Source: Bathynomus jamesi
Lineage: Eukaryota > Arthropoda > Malacostraca > Isopoda > Cirolanidae
Direction: 5' to 3'
DNA length: 64,000 nt
Assembly (NCBI GenBank): GCA_023014485.1
Contig: JAJOZX010007466.1
Coordinates: 137,501-201,500 of the forward strand
Part shown: piece by piece, positions 43,315 to 54,387 of the stretch
How the letters are laid out: each line of letters begins with the position of its first letter
How positions within the stretch are numbered: the first letter of the stretch is position 1
Made by a program: the position numbers and the translations under genes
Notes under the pieces: model-generated
What the model was told of the DNA's origin: nothing
Seen by the model: only the letters and a program-made list of their open reading frames with translations
The model's database searches: none

Positions 43315-44082
43315 TTATTTTGAACTGGTTCCAGGGGAGTCATTCGGGCTCTGAACAATTCTTTCACCCTCAGTCGAAAGAGCGAAGAGTAGGGTGACAA
43401 CATACACGAAAGGTGGGTTCTCCTCTCGAATTAAGCCTACTTCTCTATCGGCTGCATGGAAATCGTCCGTAATAAAGAAATTCATCCCCAGGATTAAATT
43501 TCCATCCCAGTCTCCTTTAGATATGACCACAAATGGGGTCAGATAAGGGACTAAATCAAACTCAGTAGGAAGAATAATTTCTCCTGTACTGTATTCTTCC
43601 CAACCATCATCAATGCAGGTCAAGTGAGAACGCAAATCGAAATTTCCCGTAGCCTTCTTAAGTAACTTCTTTTATACGTCTTGTTTAATGTAATTCGCCT
43701 GACAGCAGTCGTCAACAAGAGCCAAAACCGCTTGGTTGTTGACAGAAGTTTTCATGAAAATTTGTGAGCACCATTTCGTGAGCCCAAGAAGGCGTTTCCG
43801 AAACATGAGAACATACTTCGTCTGCGTCATCGATGGTTTCGCGCGGGGCTCAGAAAACTTCCGACCATCCCTTCTTCCTAAATCTATCCATTTTCTTCGA
43901 AACACGACAAAGGAAAAGAAAAATGGACTTACAAACGAGGAAGGCGAAGCGAAAAAAAAAGAAAAAAAACTTATCCCTAATACCGTATATACAACAGTAT
44001 TGAAACGAAAAAACTTAAGCGTGACATTAGCTATTTCAGTTTGAATAAACACTTCATAAAGTTGTCCCAAACGAAGCTGCAA
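43315..44082 (-). pseudogene. aspartic protease remnant of a third LTR element
   Basis: Minus-strand frame 44082-43672 ends with VNNQAVLALVDDCCQANYIK, which resembles a retropepsin first block with DDC in place of DTG. After a frameshift, 43635-43315 contains TPFVVISKGDWDGNLILGMNFF, matching the second block (ILGMDFF type). The order and spacing are right for an LTR-retroelement protease, but the catalytic triplet is changed and the frame broken. It is not the gypsy-1 protease, which differs throughout. Confidence 0.5.
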
Positions 44083-44270
44083 TACTTGCCTGTCGATTCC
44101 GACATATTACTCTAAATGTATGAACTCATTTTAAAAATTCCATAAATCTACCATATACTTTGCAGAAACCGTTTGTGTTACAACCAATAAAGTATATAAT
44201 TCACCTATATATTTATACACGCAAATACTGCATGCAAATTCCTTTCTCTTTCAACAAAAAAAAAAGGTTG

Positions 44271-45988
44271 AATTAAATTGACTCCACTGAAACTGGCTGA
44301 ACTGAAACTGGCTGAACTGAAACTGGCTGACTGGAAACTGACTGAGCTGAAACTGACTGACTGGAAACTGACTGTGTTAATCCTACTGGATTCAGCAACT
44401 GGAACTTATTACTCTGGGGGCTGATTTCTGGGGCTGTTGTCCCTCTGGATGCAACCGACTGACTTGAACTGCTATAAACTGAAGTGGGTTTCCTATTTCT
44501 TTCGGAAATCCGAACTAAACTGATTCTGTTAGCATTAACCTGTCTATTATTCTCTGGGGCGGTTGTCCTTCTGGATGCAACCGACTGACTTGAACTGCTA
44601 TAAACTGGAGTGGGTTTCCTATTTACTCTATCTAAGAAATACACAAATAATGCAAAATAAATGCAAGTCAATTTGATTCAATAATTTGAAAAAATTGTAA
44701 ACAAAATAATAAAAAATGTAAACAAAATTTCACTTGAATATATGTGAATGTACGGTAATAATATGATTGGCACATAAAATAAAATTATTCTATGCTACAG
44801 TAACTATAATAGTGAAAATAACTAGGTTTCAATAAAAAGAAATGTATCACTGGTGTATGGAATGTTCACTGTGTTTTTTGTTAATTCTGGCTTGATACTA
44901 ATTATTAACTGTTAATAATACTGACTTCTCAAATGTTAGTAATTACTTTGAAAAAGAGATCTGTACGTAACAAGATTCCTACGGCGAAATCCTTGAAGAC
45001 GTGTCCTGAAGACGTGTCTTGCTGGCCACTTGTTCCTGGACGAAGAATGGGTGTGGAGAACTTGGAGTCGTGAAACACCGATCGAATGATGGATGTGAAG
45101 AATTGGAAGTCGTGACACGCCGGTCAACTGAGTGTTGGTTCTAGTTCCAGGGTCTAGAAGACTGGAAGAATCCTGGTTGCAGAGGTTGCCAGTTGTTAAC
45201 CCCTCCGTCTATGGCCTTGGTCGGTTCGAAGTTGAAGGGGTTCTGGTTAGGTGGCAGCAACGGATTTGTTACTCTGGAGTATCTGGTACCGTATAGGGAA
45301 TCGCAGTAGTTTCTTCTATACTACTCTCCGATTTCTTCTTGTAGTGGATCAGATGATTCTGTGGAGCTCTCTGAAGGTTCCCCAATTCTTCTTGTAACGT
45401 ATCGGGAAATTGTTTTCCTCTATTTTAAGACTAAGTTCTCTGAAAAGAGCAAGGCTCGAAGGAGAAGATAAAGACTTTCTCTTACTGTAGTTTACTGCTA
45501 AAATGTTATAGGTAATGTTCAGCCTCTAAGTTAGACCAGTCAATCAGAGTAATCAGAATAGTCAGAATAACAACTTGAAAATTTACATGAGTTTATATAC
45601 CCAAATTCTGTAGACATCATTATTATGTAATGTTAACTTGTTTAGTTTCTATTCTTTATAGGCTGCATATTTTTGCACAATATTTGAAGATAAGGTAAAT
45701 TTTTAGCTGTGGCAACGTCTAAACAGATAAACAAGATATTTGAAGATGAAGCCATATTTTTATCTTAAACCGCATATTGACAGATCTGATGTTATCATGA
45801 TCTGCCAAGTTAACTAAAAATGGAAATTGAAATATGCATTCTTACACTTAGACATACATATGAGCAAAAATTAAAGGCTTAAGATTTAAAATCAAACGTA
45901 AGGCAAGACATAACTTCATCTTTTATAACGAAGAGAGAATGTACACAGAAAATGGACATTGCAAAATTTGAATCAGGTTTCATTAGTA
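44271..45988 (-). mobile_element. second gypsy-1 copy, internally deleted
   Basis: 44271-44623 matches the gypsy-1 Ser-rich linker (37801-38085), with an extra internal repeat of about 70 bp. The sequence then jumps to the leader (match to 40763 onward) and LTR, ending abruptly at 45988, where the first copy continues. All of gag and protease is deleted. Point differences from the first copy are moderate. Confidence 0.85.
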
Positions 45989-46048
45989 GAATGGGCACAA
46001 AATGGACGCGTGCAATGCAACGTTGCAAATGTTGATCATTGTTGCGAA

Positions 46049-46124
46049 GGGGGTTGAAAAGGGGGAGGGTTGTTGAAAGGGGAGGGGATGTTGAAAAGGG
46101 GGAGGGGTCTTGCAACAAGGGGGG
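46049..46124 (+). other. G-run cluster, potential G-quadruplex
   Basis: At least eight runs of three to six G within 76 bases on the plus strand, separated by AAAA, TTGTTGAAA and similar spacers built on a GGGTTGAAAA-like unit. The matching C-rich strand carries frames with no recognisable product. It is followed by a GAGAGA/GGAGGAGG stretch at 46206-46235. Confidence 0.6.
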
Positions 46125-46721
46125 ATTATTTCCCAATTTGCAATAAAGTGGGCGAGCTTTGGGGGAGAAGGGAGGATGACCTCCCCCAAAGCGGTAACTT
46201 TCACCTAAGAGAGAGAGAGAAAGGAGGAGGAGGAGGGTCTTTGGGGGAGAAGTTGGGCTGTCCTCACCCCCCAAAGGGAAACCCTAACCTAAGCCTTAAC
46301 CCAAGAAGGATAGAGATGTTCTCCTGGCCCCTCCCAGACTCATAATGAGCGTCCAGGGGATCCGCAGCTGTTATATAGAGCGTCGGAAGTTACCAAATAC
46401 CACTAATTTAATAATTTATTTATATATGGAGGGGGTTGCCAGAGAGCACTATTTATTTTAATTTATTTATATGAGGCCTTCCGAAGCAAACGTAGCACAA
46501 GCGCCATTTCTTTTAATCGTCAGAAAACGCGTTGAAAGTTATGCGACCTTCGGACAGAGATAACGCATTATTTTTCGCGGGACTTTCGACCATACGAACA
46601 TTGGCGTTTCTGCAATTCATCCATTACCATATGATAGTATACGGTCTGAAGAACCTCTCAGTGGGTATAACTCATTTTTGCCCCGGATGGCGCTTGTGCT
46701 ACTTTTGCTTCGGAGACCATA

Positions 46722-46733
46722 TAATATATATAT

Positions 46734-46781
<48 letters not shown>
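46722..46781. repeat. (TA)n microsatellite
   Basis: About 28 TA units with two breaks. The surrounding 46380-46930 also contains four diffuse copies of a TTTATTTATATA unit followed by AGAG and TTTCCAGA/TTGCCAGA. From 46930 to 47377 I see nothing that I can name. Confidence 0.85.
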
Positions 46782-46783
<2 letters not shown>

Positions 46784-47377
46784 ATGAGTTGACATTTATT
46801 GTTTTTATTTATTTATATAAGGAGAGTTTCCAGATAACACCATTCTATTTATTTATTTATATATAGATGAGTTTTAAAAGACTTTTATTTAATGTAATTA
46901 TATGCAGGGTCGCTACTTATTTATTTATTTACTAAAGGCAAGAGAGAGGGAGACGTTCTCCTTAATTTGCCCAGCAAAAGAATTAATTCAATACACTTAA
47001 ACGCAAAACGATCCTCAATATTAACAATAAAAGAAATACATTTGACTCTTTATATTAATCCATGGCTTAGCAAAAGAAATAAATGAAACACCAATATTAA
47101 TAATAAAAGAAATACACAGGACTCTTTATATTGTACATTATTCCACAAACATATTCTATAAGAAAAATATTTAATTTACCTATAATTCGAAAGACCTGAA
47201 TCGCTTTTATTTACCTTAAAGCAAACCCGAAAGTCTCTATTTACTTTTGTCAATCATCTCTTATATAAAATGTCTTCAAAAACAGCATTTCTTTTTATTC
47301 CAAGAAAGGAAAAGAATGCCCAAATTGTTCATTCTGACGAAGGTTAAGCTTTTCATTCCACTTTAGACCTACAGTTT

Positions 47378-47515
47378 AATGTGGAATCCGAACCACCATC
47401 AGCGCAGCGTCTTAACCACTAGGTCACCCAGAGTACCCGCGCCGGGTGCCGTCGCCGGGTCTCGAGCCCTGAGCCAATGAATTCATAGTCAGCGGCGCTA
47501 ACCACGGAGGCGTGA
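47378..47515 (-). mobile_element. dimeric tRNA-like SINE fragment
   Basis: On the minus strand two tRNA-like units follow each other. Unit 1 has an A-box-like CCTCCGTGGTTAGCGC (47510-47495) and a B box GGGCTCGAGACCCGGC (47469-47454). Unit 2 has CCTAGTGGTTAAG (47423-47411) and a perfect-type B box GGTTCGGATTCC (47394-47383). Both have polymerase III promoter spacing. Neither folds as a clean tRNA by eye. Confidence 0.55.
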
Positions 47516-47701
47516 CATTGAATGAAAAAAAATGGCAGAAAATGAAGCAATAATATTTACACACTATATATATATATTTTTTTTTTTCTTAAATAATTAT
47601 ACATATTAAATCTACATATACTTTTATATTAAACAATGAAATTTTGACAAACTTCCCCGAAAGTGTCTATTTTCTGTTGTCAATCCTCTCTATATAACAC
47701 A

Positions 47702-47703
<2 letters not shown>

Positions 47704-47740
<37 letters not shown>

Positions 47741-47741
47741 G
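47704..47741. repeat. (TA)n microsatellite
   Basis: About 18 TA units near the left border of the LINE. Confidence 0.85.
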
Positions 47742-48331
47742 TATTAATTAATTGTACAGAACAAACCTATATCAGTCTTTCGAGATGTGATCAGTCTTTC
47801 CTTGTGAACAGACGTGTTTTATCGAGTGTCAAGTGTTATCAATTGAATAAGTGGTTTTCGTTGAAGTGTTTAAAAAAAAAAGTGTTCCGTGCATTCTTAA
47901 CTAAATTACTTCGTGCTACTAATCATTCATTAACGAATATATTTCATTTATTGACGTTATTCAGTACTATATTATTTGATCAAACCAAGGCTACTTGCAC
48001 GTGGCTTGCCTTGTTTGTTTTTCAAATCAATCAGAAAACGTGCAGTCATAAGGTTCATTTTTCCGTGCTTCGAGAGGTCAGGTAGTGTGTCGTCAGAAAC
48101 CGTGTGAAAAAAGGAAAAAATCGGGTCGAATCGCGGACAGATAAGTGTTATAAATACTCTTCTTTTAAAGATCTTTTGTCGGTAGCTTAATTCTATATTA
48201 ATTTAGTATAAATTTGTGTTACAAGAACCTGTTTCTGCGTTTCAAGAACGCGGTAGACCTACGTTGTAATTTATTAATTTCCAAACGCTCGTTTTTTGTT
48301 TTGTTTTTTTGTTGTTCAACTAATTAAAAGC

Positions 48332-49267
48332 ATGGCACCCCCGTCAAGTACTTGCAGTCGCTGTGAATGGAAATTTGCTGCTTACGCGTTTACAATGGCT
48401 AATAATAATGAACAGTTAGTTTGCAGGTGGTGCTCAAGCATGGAAGTGCTGAGGAACGAGTTAGAACGTGAGAGGGAGGCCAGGGTGAGACTTGAAGAAA
48501 GCGTGATGCTCCTGACGGCAAAATTAGAATCCCTTGAGACTCCAGTTACGACCCCTCCTGCCTCAGTTTCTACTAATAATATAAATAGTACTAATAGCCC
48601 TCTCTCTTGCCCTAGTTCCCAACCCTTCGTTCGAGTGCGAAATGGAGCCCCATTGAGAAAAGCAAAGACCTGTCTACCAGTAATAACAAGTAATAATTTT
48701 TCTGTTTTAGGTTTCGAAGTTGCTGATGAACCGGAAATACGACTCGTTGACGATTCCATTGTTCGATGGCAGCTCGAGGAATTTTTTGGGAGAAACCCTC
48801 GTCGTAGGCGCCGTAACTGCTACCCTGGTGCAAGGGTGGAGGATATAACTAATAGTGTTGACCATTTTACAGACGGTACCACCGAGGAGACAACGTATGT
48901 TATTCATGTCGGTACTAATAACGTTTTAAATTCTAGATCGGAAGAACTGCCGGCTAGGTATAGGGACTTATTAGAGCGACTAAAGGAGAAAACTAATAAG
49001 ATTGTTTTAACAGGTATACTTCCTCGAATTATCCAACGAAGCGATTTCTACAGCAAGGCGACCTATATTGACAATAACCTAAAGTCTCTTTGCCAACAGG
49101 AAGGAGTGCATTTTGCAAATTTTTGGAACAGTTTCTACGGCAGGAGGGACTTGTTCCTCGAAGATGGACTTAATTTTAATGACGTTGGAGCTGCGCGTTT
49201 AGGAAGACTATTTCATAATAAAGTCTCTTCTTTTCAGGCTGCCGCAACCCGAACGGTCCCAGCGTAA
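48332..49267 (+). CDS. LINE ORF1: zinc-binding, coiled coil and esterase
   Basis: The start is taken at the ATG 48332 (MAPPSSTCSRCEWKF). Residues 8-40 hold C-x2-C and C-x2-C pairs (CSRC, CRWC), a PHD/zinc-finger-like unit. Residues 43-75 form a coiled coil (LRNELEREREARVRLEES). Residues about 140-310 are an SGNH-hydrolase domain: RLVDDSIVR (GDSI-type block, with D for G), VIHVGTNNVL (the GTND-type block), LTGILPR, and DGLNFNDVGAARL (catalytic Asp/His block, where the usual His is Asn). ORF1 of this kind in CR1 LINEs is thought to bind RNA. The frame is intact, 311 residues. Confidence 0.88.
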   Translation: MAPPSSTCSRCEWKFAAYAFTMANNNEQLVCRWCSSMEVLRNELEREREARVRLEESVMLLTAKLESLETPVTTPPASVSTNNINSTNSPLSCPSSQPFVRVRNGAPLRKAKTCLPVITSNNFSVLGFEVADEPEIRLVDDSIVRWQLEEFFGRNPRRRRRNCYPGARVEDITNSVDHFTDGTTEETTYVIHVGTNNVLNSRSEELPARYRDLLERLKEKTNKIVLTGILPRIIQRSDFYSKATYIDNNLKSLCQQEGVHFANFWNSFYGRRDLFLEDGLNFNDVGAARLGRLFHNKVSSFQAAATRTVPA

Positions 49268-49317
49268 ATTCCACAAATTTCCCCTGCGCTCGCGAAGGTG
49301 TCGCAATTACAAACAAT

Positions 49318-50615
49318 TTGAAGGTTCTATCCTTAAATGCTCGTAGCCTACGAAATAAAATAAACGAATTTTTTTCTTTAATTGCTTGTAAAGACTATGA
49401 TTTAATTGCGATAAATGAATCGTGGCTTAGCACTGAAACACGTGACTTTGTAGGGGAGTATCAAATTAAAGGTTATAGACGTTTTGTTAAAAATAGAATA
49501 GGTAGGCGAGGAGGCGGTGTTATGTTGTATATCAAAGATAATATTGCGAACGTTATAGAAGTAAAGCACTCAATTCCAGAACCGATAGATTCGACTATAG
49601 CAGAACTTAAATTGAACGATTTCAAACTTCTTGTTGCGGTTATATATAGGCCCCCTAATCAAACAGCTGATACGGACGAAGCGTTATATCGTGAACTAAA
49701 GAGAATAGTCGGTAGTGAGCAGGCTTTAGTTATGGGCGACTTTAATTGCGCCAACGTGAATTACGATACAATGCAGGGAGACGCGGAAGGTAATCGTTTA
49801 GTTAATTTTCTCGAGGATAGCTTTCTTATTCAAAAGGTTGGGGAACCTACGAGGTTGGACAGTATTTTAGATTTAGTAATAACTACGGATGATAGGCTAA
49901 TCACTGATCTTCAAGTAATAGAACCGTTAAGCAATAGCGATCACAATATGGTAGAGTTTGTCCTCTCAGTAAGTCACTCGAAACCAACTAACTCGACTAA
50001 AATTCCTAACTTCCAGCACGCAGACTTTAGTAAATTTCGAAATAAATTTTCACACGTCAATTGGGATAACGTAATGGGGAACTCCAACGCAAAACTAATG
50101 TGGGAATCGTTCGAAACGGTATTTAGGACTATAAATGAGGAATGTGTGCCGTACAAAATTAAGCGTGCGAAAGTAAACAACAAGCCCTTGTGGTTTACTT
50201 CTAGAGTAGGAGACATTATAAAGAGTAGAGATAGGGCTTATAGGCTATATAAGTGCGACAAAGATAATCTGTTGTTACGAAACAACTACATATCTCTAAG
50301 GCGTGAAGCGAAAAGTGTAATAAAAAAGTCCAAGCGCGAATTTGAAATCTCCATAGCTCGTGACGGTAAAGAAAACCCCAAGCGATTCTTTCAATACGTC
50401 AATAATAGAAATCCAGTAAAAAGTGTCTTGGGGCCTTTGAAAAATGTAAACGGAGATCTAGTTTCTGAAAACAAGGAAATGGCTACCTTGCTAAACGAAT
50501 TTTTTACGTCAGTTTTTACTATAGAAGATGTAACGAATATCCCTACGGTCATAGACATAATACCTTTTGATAATGGTAATATTTTGGATAATATCGTGGT
50601 TAGTGAAGGGAGGTA
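49318..50615 (+). CDS. LINE ORF2, endonuclease and linker
   Basis: An apurinic-type endonuclease with all main blocks: LSLNARSLRNK, IAINESWLSTET (catalytic Glu), YRPPN, VMGDFNCANVN and SNSDHNMVEF (SDH). It would nick target DNA for target-primed reverse transcription. The frame is open upstream without ATG, overlapping the end of ORF1, so translation may depend on re-initiation or frameshifting. A linker of basic helices (SVIKKSKREFEI) leads to the reverse transcriptase. The frame ends at TAA 50614-50616, where one base is missing. Confidence 0.9.
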
Positions 50616-51749
50616 ATGCGCTATATTGATAAAATGAAAACGCGTAAATCACCGGGGCCGGATTCCATATATCCCATACAACTAAAAGAATTAAAAGATA
50701 GCATTGTTGTGCCGCTAACAAAGATTTTTAATGCGTCTATTTCTGAGGGGTGCGTACCAGATAATTTCAAGTTAGCAAACGTAACACCTATCTTTAAGAA
50801 AGGCGATAAAGGTGCGGCGGGAAATTATAGGCCAATCAGTTTAACGTCTGTTGTAGGTAAGCTACTGGAATCAATAATTAGGGATCGTATAGTCGAACAC
50901 TTAGAAGTGCATAAACTAGTTAGAAATACGCAGCACGGTTTTAGGCGAAACAAATCTTGCTTAACTAATCTTTTAGAATTTTTCCAAAGCGTGGTTGACG
51001 TTTACGATAGACATCGGGCGGTTGATGTAGTGTATTTAGATTTTCAAAAAGCGTTTGACACCGTGCCGCACAAAAGACTCATTGAAAAAACTAAGGCTCA
51101 TGGAATCAGGGGTGTAGTAATAAATTGGCTAGAAGAGTGGTTGCGAGGTAGGAAACAGAGGGTGGTCGTTGATGGAGCGGAGTCGTGTTGGGCTAATGTA
51201 GCGAGTGGCGTTCCTCAGGGTTCTGTATTGGGCCCCTTGCTTTTTCTTATATATATTAACGATTTAGATGTCGGCCTAGTCAGTACAGTTTCAAAGTTTG
51301 CGGATGACACGAAGCTGGGTGGTAGGGCGATTAATGACGAAGATAGAGGTAAAATCCAGGAAGATCTGAATAAAATCGTTGATTGGTCAGTCACATGGCA
51401 AATGAGATTTAACGTTGATAAGTGCAAAATTTTGCATATAGGTTCGCGTAACGGTAATTTTGCGTATAGTATGTCAGGGAAAGATTTAACAAGCGTAGAG
51501 CAGGAAAAAGATTTAGGAGTTATAGTCACTGGTGATTTAAAAGTAGCGAAACAAAGTACAGCAGCGGTCAATAAGGCGAACAAAGTGTTAGGTTTTATAG
51601 CTCGAAATTTTGAGTACAAATCGCGCGATATTATAGTTCCTCTTTATAAATCATTAGTTAGACCCCATTTGGAGTACGCGATCCAATTTTGGAATCCGTA
51701 TGCGCAAAGATATAGACAAAATCGAAAGAGTTCAAAGACGAGCAACTAA
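50616..51749 (+). CDS. LINE ORF2, reverse transcriptase
   Basis: The frame follows a one-base shift at about 50610. Motifs in order: RKSPGPDSIYP, NYRPISLTSVVGKLLE, QHGFRRNKSCLTNLLEF, VVYLDFQKAFDTVPH (first catalytic Asp), GVPQGSVLGPLLFLIYINDL, KFADDTKLGG (catalytic FADD) and KCKILHIGS, then the thumb (LGFIARNFEYKSRDI, PLYKSLVRPHLEYA). All catalytic residues are present. The frame ends near 51700 by a second frameshift. Confidence 0.92.
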   Translation: MRYIDKMKTRKSPGPDSIYPIQLKELKDSIVVPLTKIFNASISEGCVPDNFKLANVTPIFKKGDKGAAGNYRPISLTSVVGKLLESIIRDRIVEHLEVHKLVRNTQHGFRRNKSCLTNLLEFFQSVVDVYDRHRAVDVVYLDFQKAFDTVPHKRLIEKTKAHGIRGVVINWLEEWLRGRKQRVVVDGAESCWANVASGVPQGSVLGPLLFLIYINDLDVGLVSTVSKFADDTKLGGRAINDEDRGKIQEDLNKIVDWSVTWQMRFNVDKCKILHIGSRNGNFAYSMSGKDLTSVEQEKDLGVIVTGDLKVAKQSTAAVNKANKVLGFIARNFEYKSRDIIVPLYKSLVRPHLEYAIQFWNPYAQRYRQNRKSSKTSN

Positions 51750-52097
51750 GATGATTCCGTCGCTTAGGTCAAAGTCGTACGAGGATAGGCTTAAGAGTTA
51801 AAATTGACAACACTCGAGACTAGGAGGCTAAGGGGTGATCTAATCCAGGTTTTCAAAATTATGAATGGGTTCGATAACGTAGATAGAGATAGCTTTTTCG
51901 AAATATCTCAATATAATAGGACTAGAAATAACGGGTGTAAGTTGACAAGTAGAAGGTTCGAGACAGCAGTTGCCAAAAACTTTTTTACGCATAGAATAGT
52001 AAATAGCTGGAATAGTTTGCCGGTAGAAGTAATTAGTAGCACTTCTATAAACATGTTTAAAAATCGATTAGACAATATGTTGATAGATTGGGTATAG
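51700..52097 (+). pseudogene. LINE ORF2, C-terminal end
   Basis: After the frameshift the C-terminal segment continues in two frames: a RVQRRATKMIPSL-type block near 51730, then TTLETRRLRGDLIQVFKIM (51804) and FFTHRIVNSWNSLPVEVI, ending NMLIDWV at 52097. This tail is typical of CR1-like ORF2. An in-frame stop near 51800 breaks it. Confidence 0.8.
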
Positions 52098-52379
52098 TTT
52101 AAGGTAGTAAAAGTAAGGCTTTGTGTGATCGATCCCACAGCTCAACACAAGTGTTGTGGGATATAGGGAGGCAGCATCTTGGGTTAGGGATACTCTCTGT
52201 CCTTACACACCCCATTTAAAGAGATTCCTCTGCCGAGCGGTGCCCCCCATAGTACTGTGAGGTATTGAAAAACTCATGATCTTCACTTGCCCCACAAACA
52301 CCTTGAAATGGGACCCAAAATGGGTGCACACACATTTACATTACTGTACAGTCTTTACAGCCACATCTACAAAATAGTC

Positions 52380-52688
52380 CAAAAATTTATTACATAATCT
52401 GTTCAAAGTGTCCGCCGTTGTGTCGCACACATAGTTGAAGACACAATCTCCACTGCGACAGCACTTTCTGAATCACAGTCGCAGAAATTTCTTGACTCGC
52501 CTCCACAATGCGTGCTTTAAGGTGGAAAATGTTCTGAAGTTTGACCTCGTACACTTTAGCTTTCAAGTGGCCCCACAAATAAAAATCATAATAAAAATAA
52601 TAAAAAAATAATAATAATAAAATAATAATAATAACAATAAAAAAATATATTATAAATCCCTATGGGTCCAGACTTACGGGACACCCTG
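52380..52688 (-). mobile_element. mariner remnant, minus strand
   Basis: The minus-strand frame 52578-52390 encodes the C-terminal end of a mariner/IS630-type transposase (MWGHLKAKVYEVKLQN, WRLCLQLCVRHNGGHFEQIM, stop). The right terminus is the inverse of CAGGGTGTCCCGTAAG at 52673-52688, followed by TA. The left end is decayed. The interior right of the frame is an (ATA)n expansion at 52585-52650. The element is related to, but not the same as, those at 34742 and 39225. Confidence 0.8.
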
Positions 52689-52913
52689 TATATTGTAATG
52701 TATATGTACATTTTGACTTGGTCCGCAATCGATATGGATCGTGACTTATTTTTCGTTGGCAAGGTACTAGTATTGATGGATACCGTAATGAAATTGACTG
52801 GATTCTTTGGATCTGATATATTTGCATGTTGGTTATAAATAGATATAGAGTGTAACATATTTGTGGATAGTAGTCTATTATGACTTGATCCTCTGGATCC
52901 AGAAATTCTATCT

Positions 52914-52984
52914 TTAGTTTTAAATCGATAATTAATTAGTTTTAAATCGATAATTAATTAGTTTTAAATTGATAATTAATTAGT
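52914..52984. repeat. three tandem copies of a 22-bp unit
   Basis: The unit TTTTAAATCGATAATTAATTAG is repeated three times with one base change in the third copy. From 52985 to about 54280 I see no gene. Low-complexity A-rich stretches fill most of it, with a small hairpin GTCCCCTCCGCCACCACGG at 53080-53100. Confidence 0.8.
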
Positions 52985-54284
52985 TATGCAAAAATTGGTC
53001 GTTGCCAATGTACAGGCAGTTTTTGCATAAATTTATCATGTTCTTGTGGTTCGGAACCCACGTAAAATTGTAGGTCCCCTCCGCCACCACGGAGGACATA
53101 CACAATTACGAACACAGTTAGAGCCAGCCACGAGTGTATTAGGCTCTTTGTTGGTCTGTAACATTATAACATTATAATTTTAGATTATTATTCTATATTT
53201 TTTTATAAAGAAAATTCCGCGAAATCAAAGTTAAATAACTTAAATTTGATAAAAAACAAAGAAAAACAATAAATATTTTAACAAACTTCCTCGAAAGTAA
53301 ATAGATACTCGACACACAACACCTGATTTGCTCCTCTCACTCGTATTATTATTGTCATTATTATTATTATAATGGCTTCTTGCACAATTTTTTGAAAATA
53401 AAAAAAGCATTAATTTTTCATAAGTATATTGGAACTCATTTACCGAGTTGGATTATGATGGTTGTAAATACAGCAAAATTTAAAAAAAATATATAAAAAA
53501 AACGGAATGAAAAGAAAAACAAAAATATCTATTTCTTTATTATAAACTCCTTTCAATAAGATCGTAAAGGGAAAATTAAAAAAAAAGTCAACAAATCATT
53601 TTATTAAATTGAAAACATAACTGACTCCTTGTGCAGACTTTGGCGGTGAGGCTCTGGTTCGCTCCAGCATGCTGGCTTCTGAACCTAACTTAACCTATGG
53701 TTTAGACCATAGATTCTTCTTGTACTGTAACGACTTGCCGCCGCTCAAATTATATGTCCATTTCCCTACTTTTCCTGTTTTCCCAAACATTTCAGTTTAT
53801 GTATTATGATTCCATGGTCACACTTATCGAACGCTTGGTAGTAGTAGTTGGACTGGGGACCGTTTTCAGATGATGTAGCGAACCATGGTTAGGATTCCAT
53901 AACCAATATAACTTTACCTAACCTAACCCATGTCCAAAATTGGGAAAGTTGAGGATCAAGCTGAGAGTAATATACTTGAAAATATTTAATAATAATGCAA
54001 AATACTTGAAAGCATTGTGACAGAGCGTGCAAGTGAGCAATTTACTCATACACCTTGAGATGTGATCATTGAAATTAAATCTACGGAGAGAATGAACGAT
54101 AAAGACACCATTAGTCATGAAGGCGACCAATCAGGACTTCATTGTCCGAAGCGTGGGTCCGTTATATCGGTGTTACGATTGGTACACAGATTTAACATAG
54201 TTCCGCCCAGTTACATTGACAACCAATTAGCAAACTTACGAACCCCTTATTAGTCTTTTGGGGGTAGTGCTTGGGGATCATGCC

Positions 54285-54316
54285 TATAAAAGTGAGTATT
54301 TTCAGTGGAACTCACA
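54285..54316 (+). promoter_or_regulatory. candidate TATA-type promoter
   Basis: TATAAAAG at 54285-54292 is followed at 29 bases by an initiator-like CTCACAG (A at 54314). The sequence downstream could be a transcribed leader to the possible exons at 54388-55145. No test beyond spacing was possible. Confidence 0.35.
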
Positions 54317-54387
54317 GCAGTTATTTTCACCAGTGAATAAACAAACGCCTTCCCTCCGTCCTGAGTCATTCACAAGAACTTTACAGT

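Larger units (their letters stand above)
47760..52330 (+). mobile_element. CR1-like LINE, nearly full length
   Basis: It contains a long 5' untranslated region (about 47760-48331), ORF1 (48332-49267), ORF2 (frame opening before 49318 to 52097, with frameshifts) and a 3' untranslated region with a hairpin (CACAGCTCAACACAAGTGTTGTGGG at about 52135-52160). The 5' limit is not certain. ORF1 type and reverse transcriptase motifs fit the CR1/L2/Rex1 group. Confidence 0.8.

Noticed and set aside
41302..45988. The repeated 41302-42180 and 45180-45988 segments as the two LTRs of one element
   Set aside because: Both copies have the same leader sequence attached on the same (left) side and lie in the same orientation. 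A 5'/3' LTR pair would have the leader on only one. They are two separate copies of the family.
47383..47510. Functional tRNA genes
   Set aside because: A and B boxes are present, but no clean acceptor stem or anticodon arm could be drawn for either unit.
48382..48907. Minus-strand frames under LINE ORF1
   Set aside because: They are antisense shadows of an ORF1 with clear zinc-finger and esterase motifs.
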